Below, in pieces: positions 54,211 to 64,000 of a stretch of DNA of 64,000 bases (within the stretch, counting starts at the first letter, position 1; every line of letters starts with the position of its first letter). The stretch is from the NCBI GenBank assembly GCA_019636475.1, contig JAHBXN010000004.1:186001-250000 (forward strand). The letters are read 5' to 3'. The translations under genes and the position numbers were made by a program. Below the pieces are notes generated by a model. That model did no database searches. It saw only the letters and a program-made list of their open reading frames with translations, and was not told the DNA's origin. Origin of the DNA: Phycisphaerae bacterium. GTDB taxonomy: Bacteria; Planctomycetota; Phycisphaerae; UBA1845; UTPLA1.

Positions 54211-54493
54211 GAGTCTCGCCTCCGTTGCGAAAAGGGCGTGCGGCCGATCCATCGACCGATTTGTCGTCATTCTATCGGCACAATCGTCCTGACTCCAACT
54301 TTTTCAGCGCGACCTCATCGAGCGTCCACGTCGGCCGATGATGTGCGCATTTCGTGCTTTTGATCACTGATTTCCTGCCATTTCATGATGCCAAATTGGC
54401 AGCGCCGCCGGATCCGTGATCCATAACTATCGGCCCATGCACGAGTTGTAATTCGACACACCGCGCGGTACTCGGAATGCTATGTCGTGACGC

Positions 54494-57133
54494 ATGAACG
54501 CCGAACGTTTCACAGTCAAGTCGGTCGAGGCGATGCAGTCGGCCGAACGCCTGGCGCAATCTTTGGGCCATGCGGAATTACTGCCGCTTCACCTCTTGTC
54601 GACGCTTGTCAATCCCTCGCGCGGTGCTGGCGGCGCGGAAGCGGGAGCCGACGAGACGATTGCCGTTCCACTTCTGCAAAAGGCTGGCGCGTCCGTTCAG
54701 CAGATTCGTTCGCTGCTGGAAGCGGAGTTGTCGCGACTGCCGAAGGTCAGCGGAACCCAGCCGACAATGTCGCGCGGCCTGCAACAGGTTTTGCACGAGG
54801 CCGAATCTATCGCGGCGAAGATGAAGGATCAGTACATATCGGTCGAGCACCTGTTGCTGGCGCTTGCAGAGGTTTCGGGTGATGCGAAGGAAATCCTCTC
54901 CGTCAGCGGCGGCCGGAAGGACGCGCTCCTCGCGGCACTGAAGCAGATTCGAGGCGGCGCGGCCGTGACGTCGCAGAATCCGGAAGACACTTATCAGGCG
55001 TTGGAGCGTTATGGCAAGGACCTCGTCGCGCTCGCGCGTCAAGGAAAGCTCGATCCCGTGATCGGGCGCGACGAGGAAGTTCGGCGCGTGATGCAGGTGC
55101 TCGCCCGGCGGACAAAGAACAACCCGGTGTTGATCGGCGAGCCTGGCGTCGGCAAGACGGCGATCGTGGAGGGCCTGGCACAGCGAATCCTCGCCGGTGA
55201 TGTGCCGGAAGCGCTCAAGAACAAGCGCGTGGTCGCGCTCGACATGGGCGCTCTGATCGCCGGGGCAAAGTATCGTGGCGAGTTTGAGGAGCGTCTCAAG
55301 GCGGTCATTCGTGAGGTGATCGAGTCAGCAGGGCAGGTGATACTCTTTATTGATGAACTGCATACCGTAGTGGGAGCCGGAAGAGCGGAAGGCGCTGTGG
55401 ATGCCGGCAATCTTCTGAAACCTGCTTTGGCACGGGGAGAGTTGCGATGCATCGGTGCGACGACCCTCGACGAATATCGAAAGCACATCGAGAAGGATAA
55501 GGCGCTCGAACGCCGGTTTCAGACGGTGTATGTCGGTGAGCCGACCGTGGAGGATACTCTCGCGATCCTTCGCGGACTGAAGCCGCGCTACGACGCCCAC
55601 CACGGCGTGCGCATACAGGACAGCGCCCTGGTCGCAGCCGCGACGCTATCCCATCGCTACATCAGCGACCGTCACCTGCCCGACAAGGCGATCGACCTGA
55701 TTGATGAGGCGGCCTCCCGGCTGCGCATCGAGAATGACTCGCTTCCTGCTGAACTGGATGTGCTTCGACGTCGCATCGCGCAGCTCGAGATCGAACGGGA
55801 GGCGCTAAAAAAAGAGCGCGACGATGCCAGCCGCAAGCAACTCGCGACCACTGAGAAGGAACTGGCTGGTCTCAAGAGCGAGGACGCCACGCTGACAGCG
55901 CGGTGGCAGAACGAGAAAAACGCGATTGCTGCAATCAAGCAAGTGAAACAGCGGATTGAAGAAAGACACCTTGCACTTGAGGAAGCCCGTCGCAAGTACG
56001 ACTGGGGCACCGCCGCGCAGATCGAGCGGGGGGAGATTCCCGAACTGAATCGGCAACTGTCCGACGCGGAGATGAAGCTTGCGGAACTGCACAAGCAGGG
56101 CGGCGGACTGCTCCGCGAAGAAGTCACCGCCGAGGAAGTCGCGGAGATTGTCAGCCGGTGGACCGGAGTTCCGGTCAGCCGCATGTTGGAAGGCGAAAAG
56201 GAGAAACTCCTGAGGATGGAGGATCGACTGCATGATCGCGTCGTCGGGCAGGACGAAGCGGTCCGCGCCGTGTCCGACGCCGTTCGGCGCAGCCGTGCGG
56301 GACTGGGGGATCCGAATCGACCGATCGGCTCGTTCCTGTTTCTTGGGCCGACGGGCGTCGGCAAGACGGAGCTTTGCAAGGCGCTGGCGCAATTTCTTTT
56401 TGACGACGAATCGGCCTTTGTGCGCATCGACATGAGCGAATTCATGGAGCAGCACAGTGTCGCTCGATTGATCGGTGCGCCGCCCGGCTACGTTGGATAC
56501 GAAGAGGGCGGCCGACTGACGGAAGCGGTACACCGCAGGCCCTATTGCGTCATCCTGCTGGATGAAATCGAGAAAGCCCATCGCGACGTGTTCAACGTGC
56601 TGCTTCAAGTTCTTGATGATGGCCGACTGACGGATGGACATGGCCGGACGGTGGATTTTCGCAACACCATCGTGGCCATGACGAGCAACATTGGCAGCGA
56701 GCACATTGCCCGCCTCAGTGGCGATTCGGGTGCGAAATCCGACGAGCCGCTCGACATCGAGATCGAGATGGCTGTTCGGGAGGAATTGAAGAGGCACTTC
56801 CGACCTGAGTTCCTTAATCGCATCGACGAGACCATCATTTTCCATCGATTGGGCCGAAAGGAACTCGTTCAAATTGTCGACATTCAAACCGAGCAGCTCC
56901 GACGACGTCTGGCAGATCGCGAGATTGCGCTGACAATTTCCGACCGATCGAAGTCAAAGCTCGCAAGCGACGGGTACGACCCCACCTACGGGGCTCGTCC
57001 GCTCAAGCGACTGATTCAGAAGGAGATCGAGAATCCGCTCGCACAGCATATTCTGTCGGGCGAATTCGGTCCCGGCGATCGGGTGACGATCGACACCGAC
57101 GGCGGAGAGGTGTTCCGGTTCAGGAAGGAATGA
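54494..57133 (+). CDS. clpB: ATP-dependent chaperone ClpB
   Basis: The 879-residue AAA+ disaggregase works with DnaK to rescue aggregated proteins. It has an N-terminal Clp_N domain (about 1-150), a first ATPase with [13 protein letters not shown] and [14 protein letters not shown], a coiled-coil middle domain (about 410-540) that marks ClpB rather than ClpA/C, and a second ATPase with [14 protein letters not shown] and [11 protein letters not shown]. The Arg finger region and C-terminal [15 protein letters not shown] are normal. Upstream (54389-54422) are two short inverted repeats, TGCCAA-A-TTGGCA and GGATC-CGT-GATCC; no CIRCE is seen. Confidence 0.97.
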   Translation: MNAERFTVKSVEAMQSAERLAQSLGHAELLPLHLLSTLVNPSRGAGGAEAGADETIAVPLLQKAGASVQQIRSLLEAELSRLPKVSGTQPTMSRGLQQVLHEAESIAAKMKDQYISVEHLLLALAEVSGDAKEILSVSGGRKDALLAALKQIRGGAAVTSQNPEDTYQALERYGKDLVALARQGKLDPVIGRDEEVRRVMQVLARRTKNNPVLIGEPGVGKTAIVEGLAQRILAGDVPEALKNKRVVALDMGALIAGAKYRGEFEERLKAVIREVIESAGQVILFIDELHTVVGAGRAEGAVDAGNLLKPALARGELRCIGATTLDEYRKHIEKDKALERRFQTVYVGEPTVEDTLAILRGLKPRYDAHHGVRIQDSALVAAATLSHRYISDRHLPDKAIDLIDEAASRLRIENDSLPAELDVLRRRIAQLEIEREALKKERDDASRKQLATTEKELAGLKSEDATLTARWQNEKNAIAAIKQVKQRIEERHLALEEARRKYDWGTAAQIERGEIPELNRQLSDAEMKLAELHKQGGGLLREEVTAEEVAEIVSRWTGVPVSRMLEGEKEKLLRMEDRLHDRVVGQDEAVRAVSDAVRRSRAGLGDPNRPIGSFLFLGPTGVGKTELCKALAQFLFDDESAFVRIDMSEFMEQHSVARLIGAPPGYVGYEEGGRLTEAVHRRPYCVILLDEIEKAHRDVFNVLLQVLDDGRLTDGHGRTVDFRNTIVAMTSNIGSEHIARLSGDSGAKSDEPLDIEIEMAVREELKRHFRPEFLNRIDETIIFHRLGRKELVQIVDIQTEQLRRRLADREIALTISDRSKSKLASDGYDPTYGARPLKRLIQKEIENPLAQHILSGEFGPGDRVTIDTDGGEVFRFRKE

Positions 57134-57216
57134 CAGGCAGTTCGACGTCGGTCGGTCGCGATCCGGGTACCAGCCGATGTGACCGTCGCAGCGACTTCAC
57201 CGAGCGGAGCCATTCC

Positions 57217-58107
57217 TTACTGGTTCAGCAGCGCCTCAAGGAATCGCAGCGTCTCACCCTTCTTCTTGACGACGAGGACCGGGACGGGTGAATAGACGAT
57301 GATGCGTTCCGTGAAGCTGCCAAGCAGCACGGCGGATGTGGCGGAAAGACCTCGGCTTCCCAGTACAATCATATCGAGGTTCTTTGTTGATACGAGATCA
57401 TACACGGCCGCTGTCGCCTGATCAGAGCATGTGATGACCGTGCTCAAGTTCACTCCGGAGTGGTCCACATCGGCAAGAAACGCCTTGAGGGTTTCCTGGG
57501 CCTTGCGCTCTCGCTGAGCAACGGCTTCCGCGAAGCTGAGGCCGGCGTACTGGTAACCATAACCAATCTCGTAGATAGTCTGGACGACGATTTGCGGACC
57601 GGACTCGCCCGAGAGACGGGCAATTTCGATCGCGGTCTGGACGGCCATCTTCGAGTGTGGTGAACCGTCAACCGGCACGGCGATTCGACTCAGGTGGGGA
57701 TGTGTCTGGTGGGGTACCACCAGCACATTGCACGGCGCCTTGCGCGCCAGGCGAGCGAAGGCCGAGCCGACCGCCAGTTGATCGTGTGGCTGTCTGCGCC
57801 CGACAATGATGAGGTCGAGCGATTCGTCGCGAGCGCTCTTGAGGATGTCCGCTATGCCGTGGCTGGTGTGCATTTCAATGCGCGTCCGACCTGCGACCTT
57901 GGCCGGGAGTCTTTCGCGAACGTTGCGGGTCACTTCGTCCACCGATTCGGTCGGCGATGCGGATGGGTCGGATTCCACGCCGCGAACGTGAACGCAGAGA
58001 ATCGACTCGGAATCGAAGGATTCGGCCAATTTGCCGGCCATCGTCAGCGCCTCGTTGTCGCCGGGCTCCTGATTCAGAAACACGCCGATTTTTCGGAAAT
58101 TCTGCAT
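57217..58107 (-). CDS. Tandem universal stress protein
   Basis: The 296-residue protein has two Usp domains. The second ends with the ATP-binding motif GSRGLSATSAVLLGS (GxxG-x9-G[ST]), so it should bind ATP. The first (FRKIGVFLNQEPGDNEALT, IIVGRRQPHDQLAVGSA) keeps a variant of that site. Such proteins respond to stress or energy limitation; no specific partner is known. It is downstream of mnhG by 135 nt on the same strand and may share stress regulation with the adjacent antiporter, though separate transcription is possible. Confidence 0.9.
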   Translation of the reverse strand: MQNFRKIGVFLNQEPGDNEALTMAGKLAESFDSESILCVHVRGVESDPSASPTESVDEVTRNVRERLPAKVAGRTRIEMHTSHGIADILKSARDESLDLIIVGRRQPHDQLAVGSAFARLARKAPCNVLVVPHQTHPHLSRIAVPVDGSPHSKMAVQTAIEIARLSGESGPQIVVQTIYEIGYGYQYAGLSFAEAVAQRERKAQETLKAFLADVDHSGVNLSTVITCSDQATAAVYDLVSTKNLDMIVLGSRGLSATSAVLLGSFTERIIVYSPVPVLVVKKKGETLRFLEALLNQ

Positions 58108-58242
58108 TGGAAGTCCTCCGAGCGTGTCCCGCAGTCGATCGACTGAATGGCCAGGTGTCCGCGAGACGCGACGCCTTCCTGAGTTTACCGACCAATCCTC
58201 CCCGGGGCAATTACTGTGCCGCTGTTATTGCATTCGCGGAGC

Positions 58243-58671
58243 CTATTGCGGCGCCGGCGTGTCTTCCGGATGCCGGAGCGTGCTTTCAAGGCTTGATCGA
58301 CCGGATACCGGCTCGCGTGGGCTGCTGGCCAGTTCATGCGATTCGCGATCATACCGCCCCTTCAATTCGTCAATTTCCGTTCCTTTCCAAAGCGGAACCC
58401 CGATGAAGTACGCGGCGCGTCCGATCATGTGCGCCGCGACAGGCGAGGTCAGAAAATAAAAGAAAATCACGAGCACGGCCCGAATTCCCACGCCTACTTC
58501 GTTGAAGTGGATGACCGCCGCGAGCAACAGGAATGCAACGCCCAATGTCATGGACTTGGTTGTCGCCTGCATGCGAGAGAACAGGTCGGGCATTCTCAGT
58601 ATGCCGACGCCGCCGATGAGCATCACGGCGCTTCCTGCGAGTAGCAATCCGGCCATGATGTACTCGCTCAT
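58243..58671 (-). CDS. mnhG: Mrp antiporter subunit G
   Basis: The 142-residue protein has three predicted helices and the subunit motif GVGILRMPDLFSRMQATTKSMTLG. The C-terminus after the helices adds about 45 charged residues. I start at the ATG at 58671; it overlaps mnhF by 4 nt (ATGA-type). It is the last gene of the Mrp operon. The Mrp complex exchanges cytosolic Na+ (or K+) for external H+ using the proton gradient. Confidence 0.92.
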   Translation of the reverse strand: MSEYIMAGLLLAGSAVMLIGGVGILRMPDLFSRMQATTKSMTLGVAFLLLAAVIHFNEVGVGIRAVLVIFFYFLTSPVAAHMIGRAAYFIGVPLWKGTEIDELKGRYDRESHELASSPREPVSGRSSLESTLRHPEDTPAPQ

Positions 58672-58964
58672 GGACGTCCTCTCTTTTCGGCGTATCGGGC
58701 AAAAGCGATAGTCCCGAGAAAGCTGATCAATGCGAGCACGATGGCTGCCCGCAGAATCTCTGCTCGACCGGTCTGGATGGAGGACACAACGATCAGACCG
58801 ACAACGAGTGCGGCGAACTGGTCGAGCGCGACAACGCGATCCGGCAGCGTGGGCCCCAGCACGAGCCGCGTAAACGTCAGGACCAGCGCAACGCACAGGA
58901 TGCCGCCCGCGACGTTCAGCACCATCGGCAGCATGGAATCGGCAGCCGCAAGGATGACGCTCAT
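58668..58964 (-). CDS. mnhF: Mrp antiporter subunit F
   Basis: This 98-residue subunit has three helices. The segment FTRLVLGPTLPDRVVALDQFAALVV matches MnhF/MrpF. The ATG at 58964 has GGAGG 7 nt upstream. It overlaps mnhE by 4 nt and mnhG by 4 nt, consistent with translational coupling. Confidence 0.93.
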   Translation of the reverse strand: MSVILAAADSMLPMVLNVAGGILCVALVLTFTRLVLGPTLPDRVVALDQFAALVVGLIVVSSIQTGRAEILRAAIVLALISFLGTIAFARYAEKRGRP

Positions 58965-59434
58965 CGGAGCACCTCCAGGACGCGCCGCTCCATGCCATTC
59001 TTGATTTCTCGCACGATGGCGTCGCGATCCTCGACGAACATGGTGTATATGTAGAGCACCTTCCGATCGCTGGAAATATCGAGGCTCAGGGTGCCCGGCG
59101 TGAGAGTAATCAGGTTGGAAAGGGTGGTGATCTCCAGATCTGTGCTTGCATCGAGCGGTACGGCGATAATGCCGGGTCTCATGTGGTAGGTCGGCGTGAG
59201 AATGTCGTACGCGACGCGAAGATTCGAAATGACAAGGTCCTTCAGGAAGTAGAGCATCAATTTGATGAACCGCGGAAACTTCGTAATGAATCCGCCGCTC
59301 CCGACGACAGCGCTCGATGTCAGAAGTATGACATACGCCAGGACAAAGCCGATGAGCAGGTTTGATAGCGTGAATTCCTCGGTCATCGCCGCCCACATCA
59401 GTGAAAGCATGATGATCCAGATGAACGCGATCAT
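58961..59434 (-). CDS. mnhE: Mrp antiporter subunit E
   Basis: The 157-residue protein has two N-terminal helices and a cytosolic C-terminal half, the MnhE/MrpE layout. Matching family segments are [13 protein letters not shown] and [11 protein letters not shown] followed by [32 protein letters not shown], the core of the family. It overlaps mnhD and mnhF by 4 nt each. Confidence 0.93.
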   Translation of the reverse strand: MIAFIWIIMLSLMWAAMTEEFTLSNLLIGFVLAYVILLTSSAVVGSGGFITKFPRFIKLMLYFLKDLVISNLRVAYDILTPTYHMRPGIIAVPLDASTDLEITTLSNLITLTPGTLSLDISSDRKVLYIYTMFVEDRDAIVREIKNGMERRVLEVLR

Positions 59435-61041
59435 GATCGGGCCCCCAATACCGCTTCGACATAGCCTGCGGGATTCAACAGCTCATCCGCCGCGCGAGCA
59501 GCCACCTTCAATACCAGTTCCGCGCCAATTCCGATGGACACGGTCACCAATGCAAGGACAGCTATTGGAAGGAGCATGCTCCAGTTCGCACGGCTCATCA
59601 GCGGCTTCGGTGTGACGTAATTATGGCACTCATGCGATGCGGTCTTTTCGTTCGGCGCGGAATCGTCAATTTGCGTGCCATGTGGGAGAATTCCGATGCC
59701 CTCAACCCGGGGTCGGGCGGCGTCCAGCGAAGGAACAGGGGCGGGTTTCCAGAATGCCTCCGACCAGATCTTGGTCATGGAAAAAAGCGTCAACACGCCG
59801 ACGACCAGTGCAATCGTGACGATAGCGTATTGCTCTATCTCGAGACCGGCCCGGATCAGCGCCAGCTTGGCGAAGAAGCCCGAAAGGGGCGGCATTCCGG
59901 CCAGCGACATGGCCGGGACCATGAACAGCAGGGCGAGCCAGGGATACTGACGATAGAGCCCGCCGAGACGTTTGAGTTCGTAAGAGCCTCCGAGCCGATT
60001 TGCCACACCGCTGACGAAGAAGAGGTTTGTCTTCACGATGATGTGATGAATGATATAGAAGATCGAACCGGTAATTGCCGCGTGGGTGTAGAGCCCCAGT
60101 CCCATGATCATGTAGCCGATCTGGCTGATGATGTGAAACGACAGAATGCGGCGGAAGTCATACTGGGATGCGGCGCCGAGGACGCCGGTGACCATGGTCA
60201 ATCCGGCGATAACCGTGATGATGCCGTGCGTGTGCGACACGTCGTGAGTAAACAGAAGCGTGAACACTCGAATCAGCGCGTACACTCCAACCTTTGTGAG
60301 CAATCCTGCAAAGACCGCCGAGACCGCGGCCGGCGGCGTGTGATACGATGCAGGCAGCCAGAAAAACAGCGGGAACAACCCCGCCTTGATGCCGAACGCG
60401 ATCAGGAACATCATTGCAACCGTGGTGTGAACCCCGCCAACCAGAGGCGAGTTCAGCTTTTCCGCCAGATCGGCCATGTTCAATGTGCCGGTCAGGCCGT
60501 AGACGATGCCGACGGCCGCAAGAAAAACGGCCGATGACATGAGGTTCAGCGTGACGTACTTGATGGAGCCTTCCATCTGCGCGCGTTCGCCGCCAAGCAC
60601 CAGCAGCACAAACGACGCGATCAGCATCACCTCGAACCAGACATACAGATTGAATAGATCGCCGGTCAGGAAAGCGCCGCAGATTCCCATCAGCAGCACG
60701 CTAAGCAAGGGATAGAATCCGAATGATTGCCGTCGTGAATCGACCGACGATGCGGCATAAATCGCCGTCGCAAGGCCGATGATCGACGCCAGGACGACCA
60801 TGATCGCGCTGAACATATCGGCGATGATCGTGATGCCGAAAGGCGACGGCCACTTGCCGATCTGGGTTACGAGAATTCCCTCGTGCCACACGCGATCAAT
60901 CAGCGCGATCGACGTGATCAGGAGCATGGTCATCGTCATGATGCCGATCCGGCATTGCAGCGCTCTTCGGCCGCGCAGCAGGAGTGAGACGGCCGCGCCG
61001 GCCATTGGAATCACAATCGGCATGACGAGAAGTGCATTCAT
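59431..61041 (-). CDS. mnhD: Mrp antiporter subunit D
   Basis: This 536-residue protein resembles the proton-pumping NuoM/MrpD subunits, with about fourteen helices and the conserved charged residues of that family (a Glu in [16 protein letters not shown]; a Lys in [19 protein letters not shown]). A soluble C-terminal insert of about 60 residues ([17 protein letters not shown]...) before the last helix is longer than usual. It overlaps mnhC and mnhE by 4 nt each. Confidence 0.95.
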   Translation of the reverse strand: MNALLVMPIVIPMAGAAVSLLLRGRRALQCRIGIMTMTMLLITSIALIDRVWHEGILVTQIGKWPSPFGITIIADMFSAIMVVLASIIGLATAIYAASSVDSRRQSFGFYPLLSVLLMGICGAFLTGDLFNLYVWFEVMLIASFVLLVLGGERAQMEGSIKYVTLNLMSSAVFLAAVGIVYGLTGTLNMADLAEKLNSPLVGGVHTTVAMMFLIAFGIKAGLFPLFFWLPASYHTPPAAVSAVFAGLLTKVGVYALIRVFTLLFTHDVSHTHGIITVIAGLTMVTGVLGAASQYDFRRILSFHIISQIGYMIMGLGLYTHAAITGSIFYIIHHIIVKTNLFFVSGVANRLGGSYELKRLGGLYRQYPWLALLFMVPAMSLAGMPPLSGFFAKLALIRAGLEIEQYAIVTIALVVGVLTLFSMTKIWSEAFWKPAPVPSLDAARPRVEGIGILPHGTQIDDSAPNEKTASHECHNYVTPKPLMSRANWSMLLPIAVLALVTVSIGIGAELVLKVAARAADELLNPAGYVEAVLGARS

Positions 61042-61385
61042 ACGTCGGTCGATTTCATGAGATCCAGGTCGTCGGTTCCGACGGCTTCGTGAGTCCGGTG
61101 AATCATGACAAGGGCAAATGCCAGAACGCCGAATCCGATGACGATGGCAGTCAGAATCAGCGCCTGCGGCAACGGATCGGCGTAGGGCGGATTGAGGGTT
61201 TCCATGCCACGTTTAACGAGTGGCGGACCGTCGGTCGAAACACCGCCGGCTGTGAAGATCAACAGGTTGCTCGCATGGCCCAGCAGCGACAAGCCGATGA
61301 TGAGCTTCACGATGCTTCGCCGAGCCATCAGATACAGTCCGGTTGCATAAAGGCTGCCGACCACAATGGCCAGAATGAGACTCAT
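61038..61385 (-). CDS. mnhC: Mrp antiporter subunit C
   Basis: The 115-residue NuoK-like subunit has three helices. The segment [27 protein letters not shown] and the paired [18 protein letters not shown] are typical of MnhC. It overlaps mnhD by 4 nt and starts one base after the end of mnhB. Confidence 0.95.
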   Translation of the reverse strand: MSLILAIVVGSLYATGLYLMARRSIVKLIIGLSLLGHASNLLIFTAGGVSTDGPPLVKRGMETLNPPYADPLPQALILTAIVIGFGVLAFALVMIHRTHEAVGTDDLDLMKSTDV

Positions 61386-61386
61386 G

Positions 61387-61800
61387 TCAGTTCTCCGCCA
61401 TGCTAAGAATGATCAGCATGGTGATGCCGACCACGACGAGAAAGACGCCCGCATCGAACAGCAGCGGCGTTCCGACGCTCCATTCGGTCGATCCCGGCAT
61501 CCGGAGATTCGCCCATGCTCCGGTTAGAAACGGCTCGCCAACAAACAGGCTGAAAAGCCCTGCCGCCAGTGCCGCGAGCAGTCCGGCTCCGACCAGCACA
61601 TGCGGCGACACGCGAAGCGCCCGGCGTGCCGAGGCCGCACCATTCGCCATCGCGTGCAGGACGTAGGCGGATGCCGCGACCAGCCCTCCGGCAAATCCGC
61701 CCCCCGGTTCGTTGTGCCCGCGAAGCAGCAGAAACACCGCAAACATGAGCAACAACGGGTGAAGAATTCGTGATGCCGTAATCAGAATCGTTGATTTCAT
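61387..61800 (-). CDS. mnhB: Mrp antiporter subunit B
   Basis: The 137-residue membrane subunit has four helices. The motif [25 protein letters not shown] is the family signature of MnhB. It overlaps the end of mnhA by 4 nt. Confidence 0.95.
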   Translation of the reverse strand: MKSTILITASRILHPLLLMFAVFLLLRGHNEPGGGFAGGLVAASAYVLHAMANGAASARRALRVSPHVLVGAGLLAALAAGLFSLFVGEPFLTGAWANLRMPGSTEWSVGTPLLFDAGVFLVVVGITMLIILSMAEN

Positions 61801-64000
61801 CCGCCGGCTTCCTCTCGTCTTCGCCGGATGCGCAGCAGGGCGTACACGCCGACCGCCGCCACGGCAAGCACCGTGATTTCACCAAGCGTGTCAATCGCCC
61901 GGAAATCAACAAGGATGACGTTCACCACGTTCCGTCCGTGTGCGTCGGACACGCTGTGTTCGGCGAAGTAGTCCGAAATTCGCGAATGAGATTCGATCGT
62001 CGCGGCCGACAAAGTGAGCCATGACATCAGCCCGCCGAATGCAATCGCGATGGTGGCATCAAAGGAGCGCGAGGCGCGACTGGAGTAAATTGAGAACGCA
62101 GGCAGGTGATAAAGCACAAGCACGAAGAGAATGACGATCAGCGTCTCAATGAGGAACTGCGTCATGGCCAGATCCGGCGCGCCAAAATAGGCAAAGATCA
62201 GGGCAACGCCATAACCGACTGCTCCGAGCGATGCCACCGCGCCCAGCCGCGTCCTCGACCGGACGGCCGACAGCGCGCCGAGCAGAATCAAAACGCAGAC
62301 AACGACAAACTGCGGCTGAACATTGGAGAAGTCAACTGCCTGTAACATGTCAAAGCTCGAATCGAGATTCAGTCCGATCAGTGCGACTGCCGTCGTCAGG
62401 ATGATGAGCAGATAGCGCCGCAGGTGCCCGCTTTGAATCACGCGGGTCTGCATCGTGGCGATGTGGTTGATTCCGGTAAGCATCCGTTCATATGCGGCGC
62501 TCGGCCCGAATTGTTCGAACCTGCTCAATCGGGACAGCGCGTGAACGATTGCAGTCCGCCTCGAGAACAGGATCATGCCGCCGATCAGCGTAGCGGCGCT
62601 CAGTGCCAGTGCCGGCGTCAGGCCATGCCACAGCTTGAGTGCGGGCAGCGCGCGGCTCTGTTCCATGCCGATGATCGCGCCCACCGTCGGGTAAACCACC
62701 CGCTCGCCGATCACCGTCACGAAGATGCCGCCGGCAGCGCCGCCAACCGCTAGAATCAGCGGGCCCAGCCACATCCCGAGTGCCCCTTCATGCGGACGAT
62801 TCACGAAAGACCGACCATTGCCGAAAAAAGGCCGCAGCCCGACGCGCAGCGGCACGACGAACAGCACCATATGCGTCGCCAGGAATGCCGCCGTCACGAC
62901 AATCCACCAAGGCGAAGCGTCCATGCCCGCTTCGTAAAGCAACTCTTTCCCGACGAATCCGAACATCGGCGGAATGCCCGCCATGGAAAGGCCGGCAAGT
63001 GCCCCAACTGCGGCACTCATCGGCATGGCTCTTCCGAGGCCGCCGAGGCGATCCGCGTCATATTCACCGGTTGCATGCGAAATCACGCCGGCCAGCATGA
63101 AAAGCGCGCCCTTATAAAACGCGTGCGCGATGAGATAAACAACCGCGGCCATGATCGCGGCCGGCGTGCCGATTCCAATGAGCATCGTCAGAATTCCGAG
63201 CGTGCTGACCGTGGAGTACGCGAGGATTCGCTTAAGCCCCGCGCTCGACAGCGAGAATGCCGCACCGATCAGCATCGTCGCACCGCCGATCAGCGTCAGC
63301 GTTGTCTGCCACGATGCCGTGCCACCGAGAATCGGCGTCATGCGTGCCAGGAGGAAGACGCCTGCCTTCACCATTGTCGCGGAGTGCAGATAGGCGCTGA
63401 CCGGTGACGGCGCTTCCATGGCGCTGGGCAGCCAGAAATGAAATGGAAACTGGGCCGACTTGGTTGCCGCTCCGATCACCACGAGAACCAGGATCGGCAC
63501 ATACAGCCCGTGGGCCCGGACGGTTGCGGATCGTTCAACCATCGCGGAGAGCTCGTAGTTGCCGCAGACGTGCCCGAGAAAGAGCAGTCCCACCAGTAGC
63601 GCAAGACCCCCGATTCCCGTCACCAGCAGCGCCTGGAGCGCCGCGCTCCTTGCCGACGGTCGCTCGTGATCGAAACCTATTAGAAGATAGGAACTCAGGC
63701 TCGTCAGTTCCCAGCAGATGAACAGCAGGATGGCATTGTCCGCCAGCGCCACCCCAAGCATCGACGCCATGAACAGCAACAAGTACGAGTAGAAAAGCCC
63801 CAGTTCTGCGCGTCCTCGGAGGTAGTCGCCGGCGTATATAAGGATCAGTGAGCCGATGCCGGACACGAGGACGGCGAGCATCAAACCCAGCCCATCGGCG
63901 CGGAGCGAAAACGTCAGGCCCATCGATTCGACCCACGTGTATGATTCGATAATTTCGACCCCTGCGGCCGCATCGCTGAATCGCATGCCCAGGCGCGCCG
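61797..64000 (-). CDS. mnhA: Mrp antiporter subunit A (5' end off window)
   Basis: The frame is open to the right edge (about 734 codons in view), so the N-terminus with the first helices is missing; an internal ATG at 63986 should not be taken as the start. It is the NuoL-like large subunit with conserved [14 protein letters not shown] and [28 protein letters not shown] boxes. The C-terminal third matches the MnhA-specific extension ([36 protein letters not shown]). It is the first gene seen of the mnhA-B-C-D-E-F-G operon, so the complex is complete apart from this cut end. Confidence 0.95.
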   Translation of the reverse strand, partial: ARLGMRFSDAAAGVEIIESYTWVESMGLTFSLRADGLGLMLAVLVSGIGSLILIYAGDYLRGRAELGLFYSYLLLFMASMLGVALADNAILLFICWELTSLSSYLLIGFDHERPSARSAALQALLVTGIGGLALLVGLLFLGHVCGNYELSAMVERSATVRAHGLYVPILVLVVIGAATKSAQFPFHFWLPSAMEAPSPVSAYLHSATMVKAGVFLLARMTPILGGTASWQTTLTLIGGATMLIGAAFSLSSAGLKRILAYSTVSTLGILTMLIGIGTPAAIMAAVVYLIAHAFYKGALFMLAGVISHATGEYDADRLGGLGRAMPMSAAVGALAGLSMAGIPPMFGFVGKELLYEAGMDASPWWIVVTAAFLATHMVLFVVPLRVGLRPFFGNGRSFVNRPHEGALGMWLGPLILAVGGAAGGIFVTVIGERVVYPTVGAIIGMEQSRALPALKLWHGLTPALALSAATLIGGMILFSRRTAIVHALSRLSRFEQFGPSAAYERMLTGINHIATMQTRVIQSGHLRRYLLIILTTAVALIGLNLDSSFDMLQAVDFSNVQPQFVVVCVLILLGALSAVRSRTRLGAVASLGAVGYGVALIFAYFGAPDLAMTQFLIETLIVILFVLVLYHLPAFSIYSSRASRSFDATIAIAFGGLMSWLTLSAATIESHSRISDYFAEHSVSDAHGRNVVNVILVDFRAIDTLGEITVLAVAAVGVYALLRIRRRREEAGG

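Noticed and set aside
58243-59462. Longer frames upstream of mnhG and mnhF that overlap neighbouring genes
   Set aside because: The internal ATGs at 58671 and 58964 have good ribosome-binding sites and fit the 4-nt overlaps of the operon.
1-64000. tRNA, rRNA, CRISPR array, insertion sequence or prophage
   Set aside because: I looked for tRNA-like arms, regularly spaced direct repeats, transposase motifs and phage genes and recognised none; a scan with tRNAscan-SE or a CRISPR finder would settle it.

Overview
The window reads as a chromosomal segment of a Planctomycetota bacterium, probably Phycisphaerae or a neighbouring class. This is inferred from two PEP-CTERM proteins ending in PEP-hydrophobic-RRRR tails, several secreted proteins with dockerin-like calcium loops, a very large protein built from Cys-rich GACC modules, and an ArsC-like selenoprotein. 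I saw no rRNA, tRNA, insertion sequence, prophage or CRISPR array. Genes lie on both strands in short runs. The first gene (multihaem cytochrome) and the last (mnhA) run off the window.

Layout. 1-5.2 kb: a multihaem cytochrome, then the complex I genes nuoI-A-B-C-D on the minus strand. 5.4-7.7 kb: a thioredoxin-fold lipoprotein, a small membrane protein and a probable methanethiol S-methyltransferase. 8-24 kb: a secretome island with two PEP-CTERM proteins behind a clear sigma-70-type promoter, a TIGR03790-like protein, an M4 metalloprotease, an extracellular endonuclease-type protein and a 1629-residue GACC-module/lamin-tail protein. Four of these carry dockerin-like loops. The housekeeping pair cmk-plsC interrupts the island. 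24.6-31.5 kb: a two-gene signalling operon of a roughly 2087-residue sensor kinase (periplasmic propeller, seven PAS domains, degenerate receiver) and a NarL-type regulator. 31.8-33.9 kb: PrkA kinase. 34-40.3 kb: a minus-strand cluster of DUF2723-like membrane protein, acyl carrier protein, FkbH, VOC protein, hexapeptide acyltransferase and polysaccharide deacetylase, which looks like surface-glycan or glyceryl-ACP chemistry. A YdcF-like protein is divergent from it. 41-43.9 kb: 3-hydroxyanthranilate dioxygenase, gamma-carbonic anhydrase, a single-domain globin and, divergent from the globin, the selenoprotein. 43.9-54.2 kb: MMPL transporter, glycosyltransferase, M16 peptidase, SpoIIE phosphatase, KAS III-like synthase and ankyrin protein. 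54.5-64 kb: ClpB, a tandem universal stress protein and a seven-gene Mrp/Mnh cation/proton antiporter operon.

Main discovery. The ArsC-like gene at 43524-43898 has an in-frame TGA at codon 14. Its natural start has a GAGG ribosome-binding site, reading through TGA gives a U-x-x-C redox motif in the family's active-site position, and an 8-bp hairpin with a G-first loop lies 15 nt after the TGA, as expected for a bacterial SECIS. A standard gene caller would report only a truncated fragment of about 93 residues.

How the genes fit together. NADH dehydrogenase and the Mrp antiporter point to coupled respiration and Na+/H+ homeostasis. The PEP-CTERM proteins and the TIGR03006-like deacetylase point to an exosortase/exopolysaccharide export route whose sortase lies outside the window. 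The dockerin-bearing hydrolases suggest a surface-attached extracellular degradation system.
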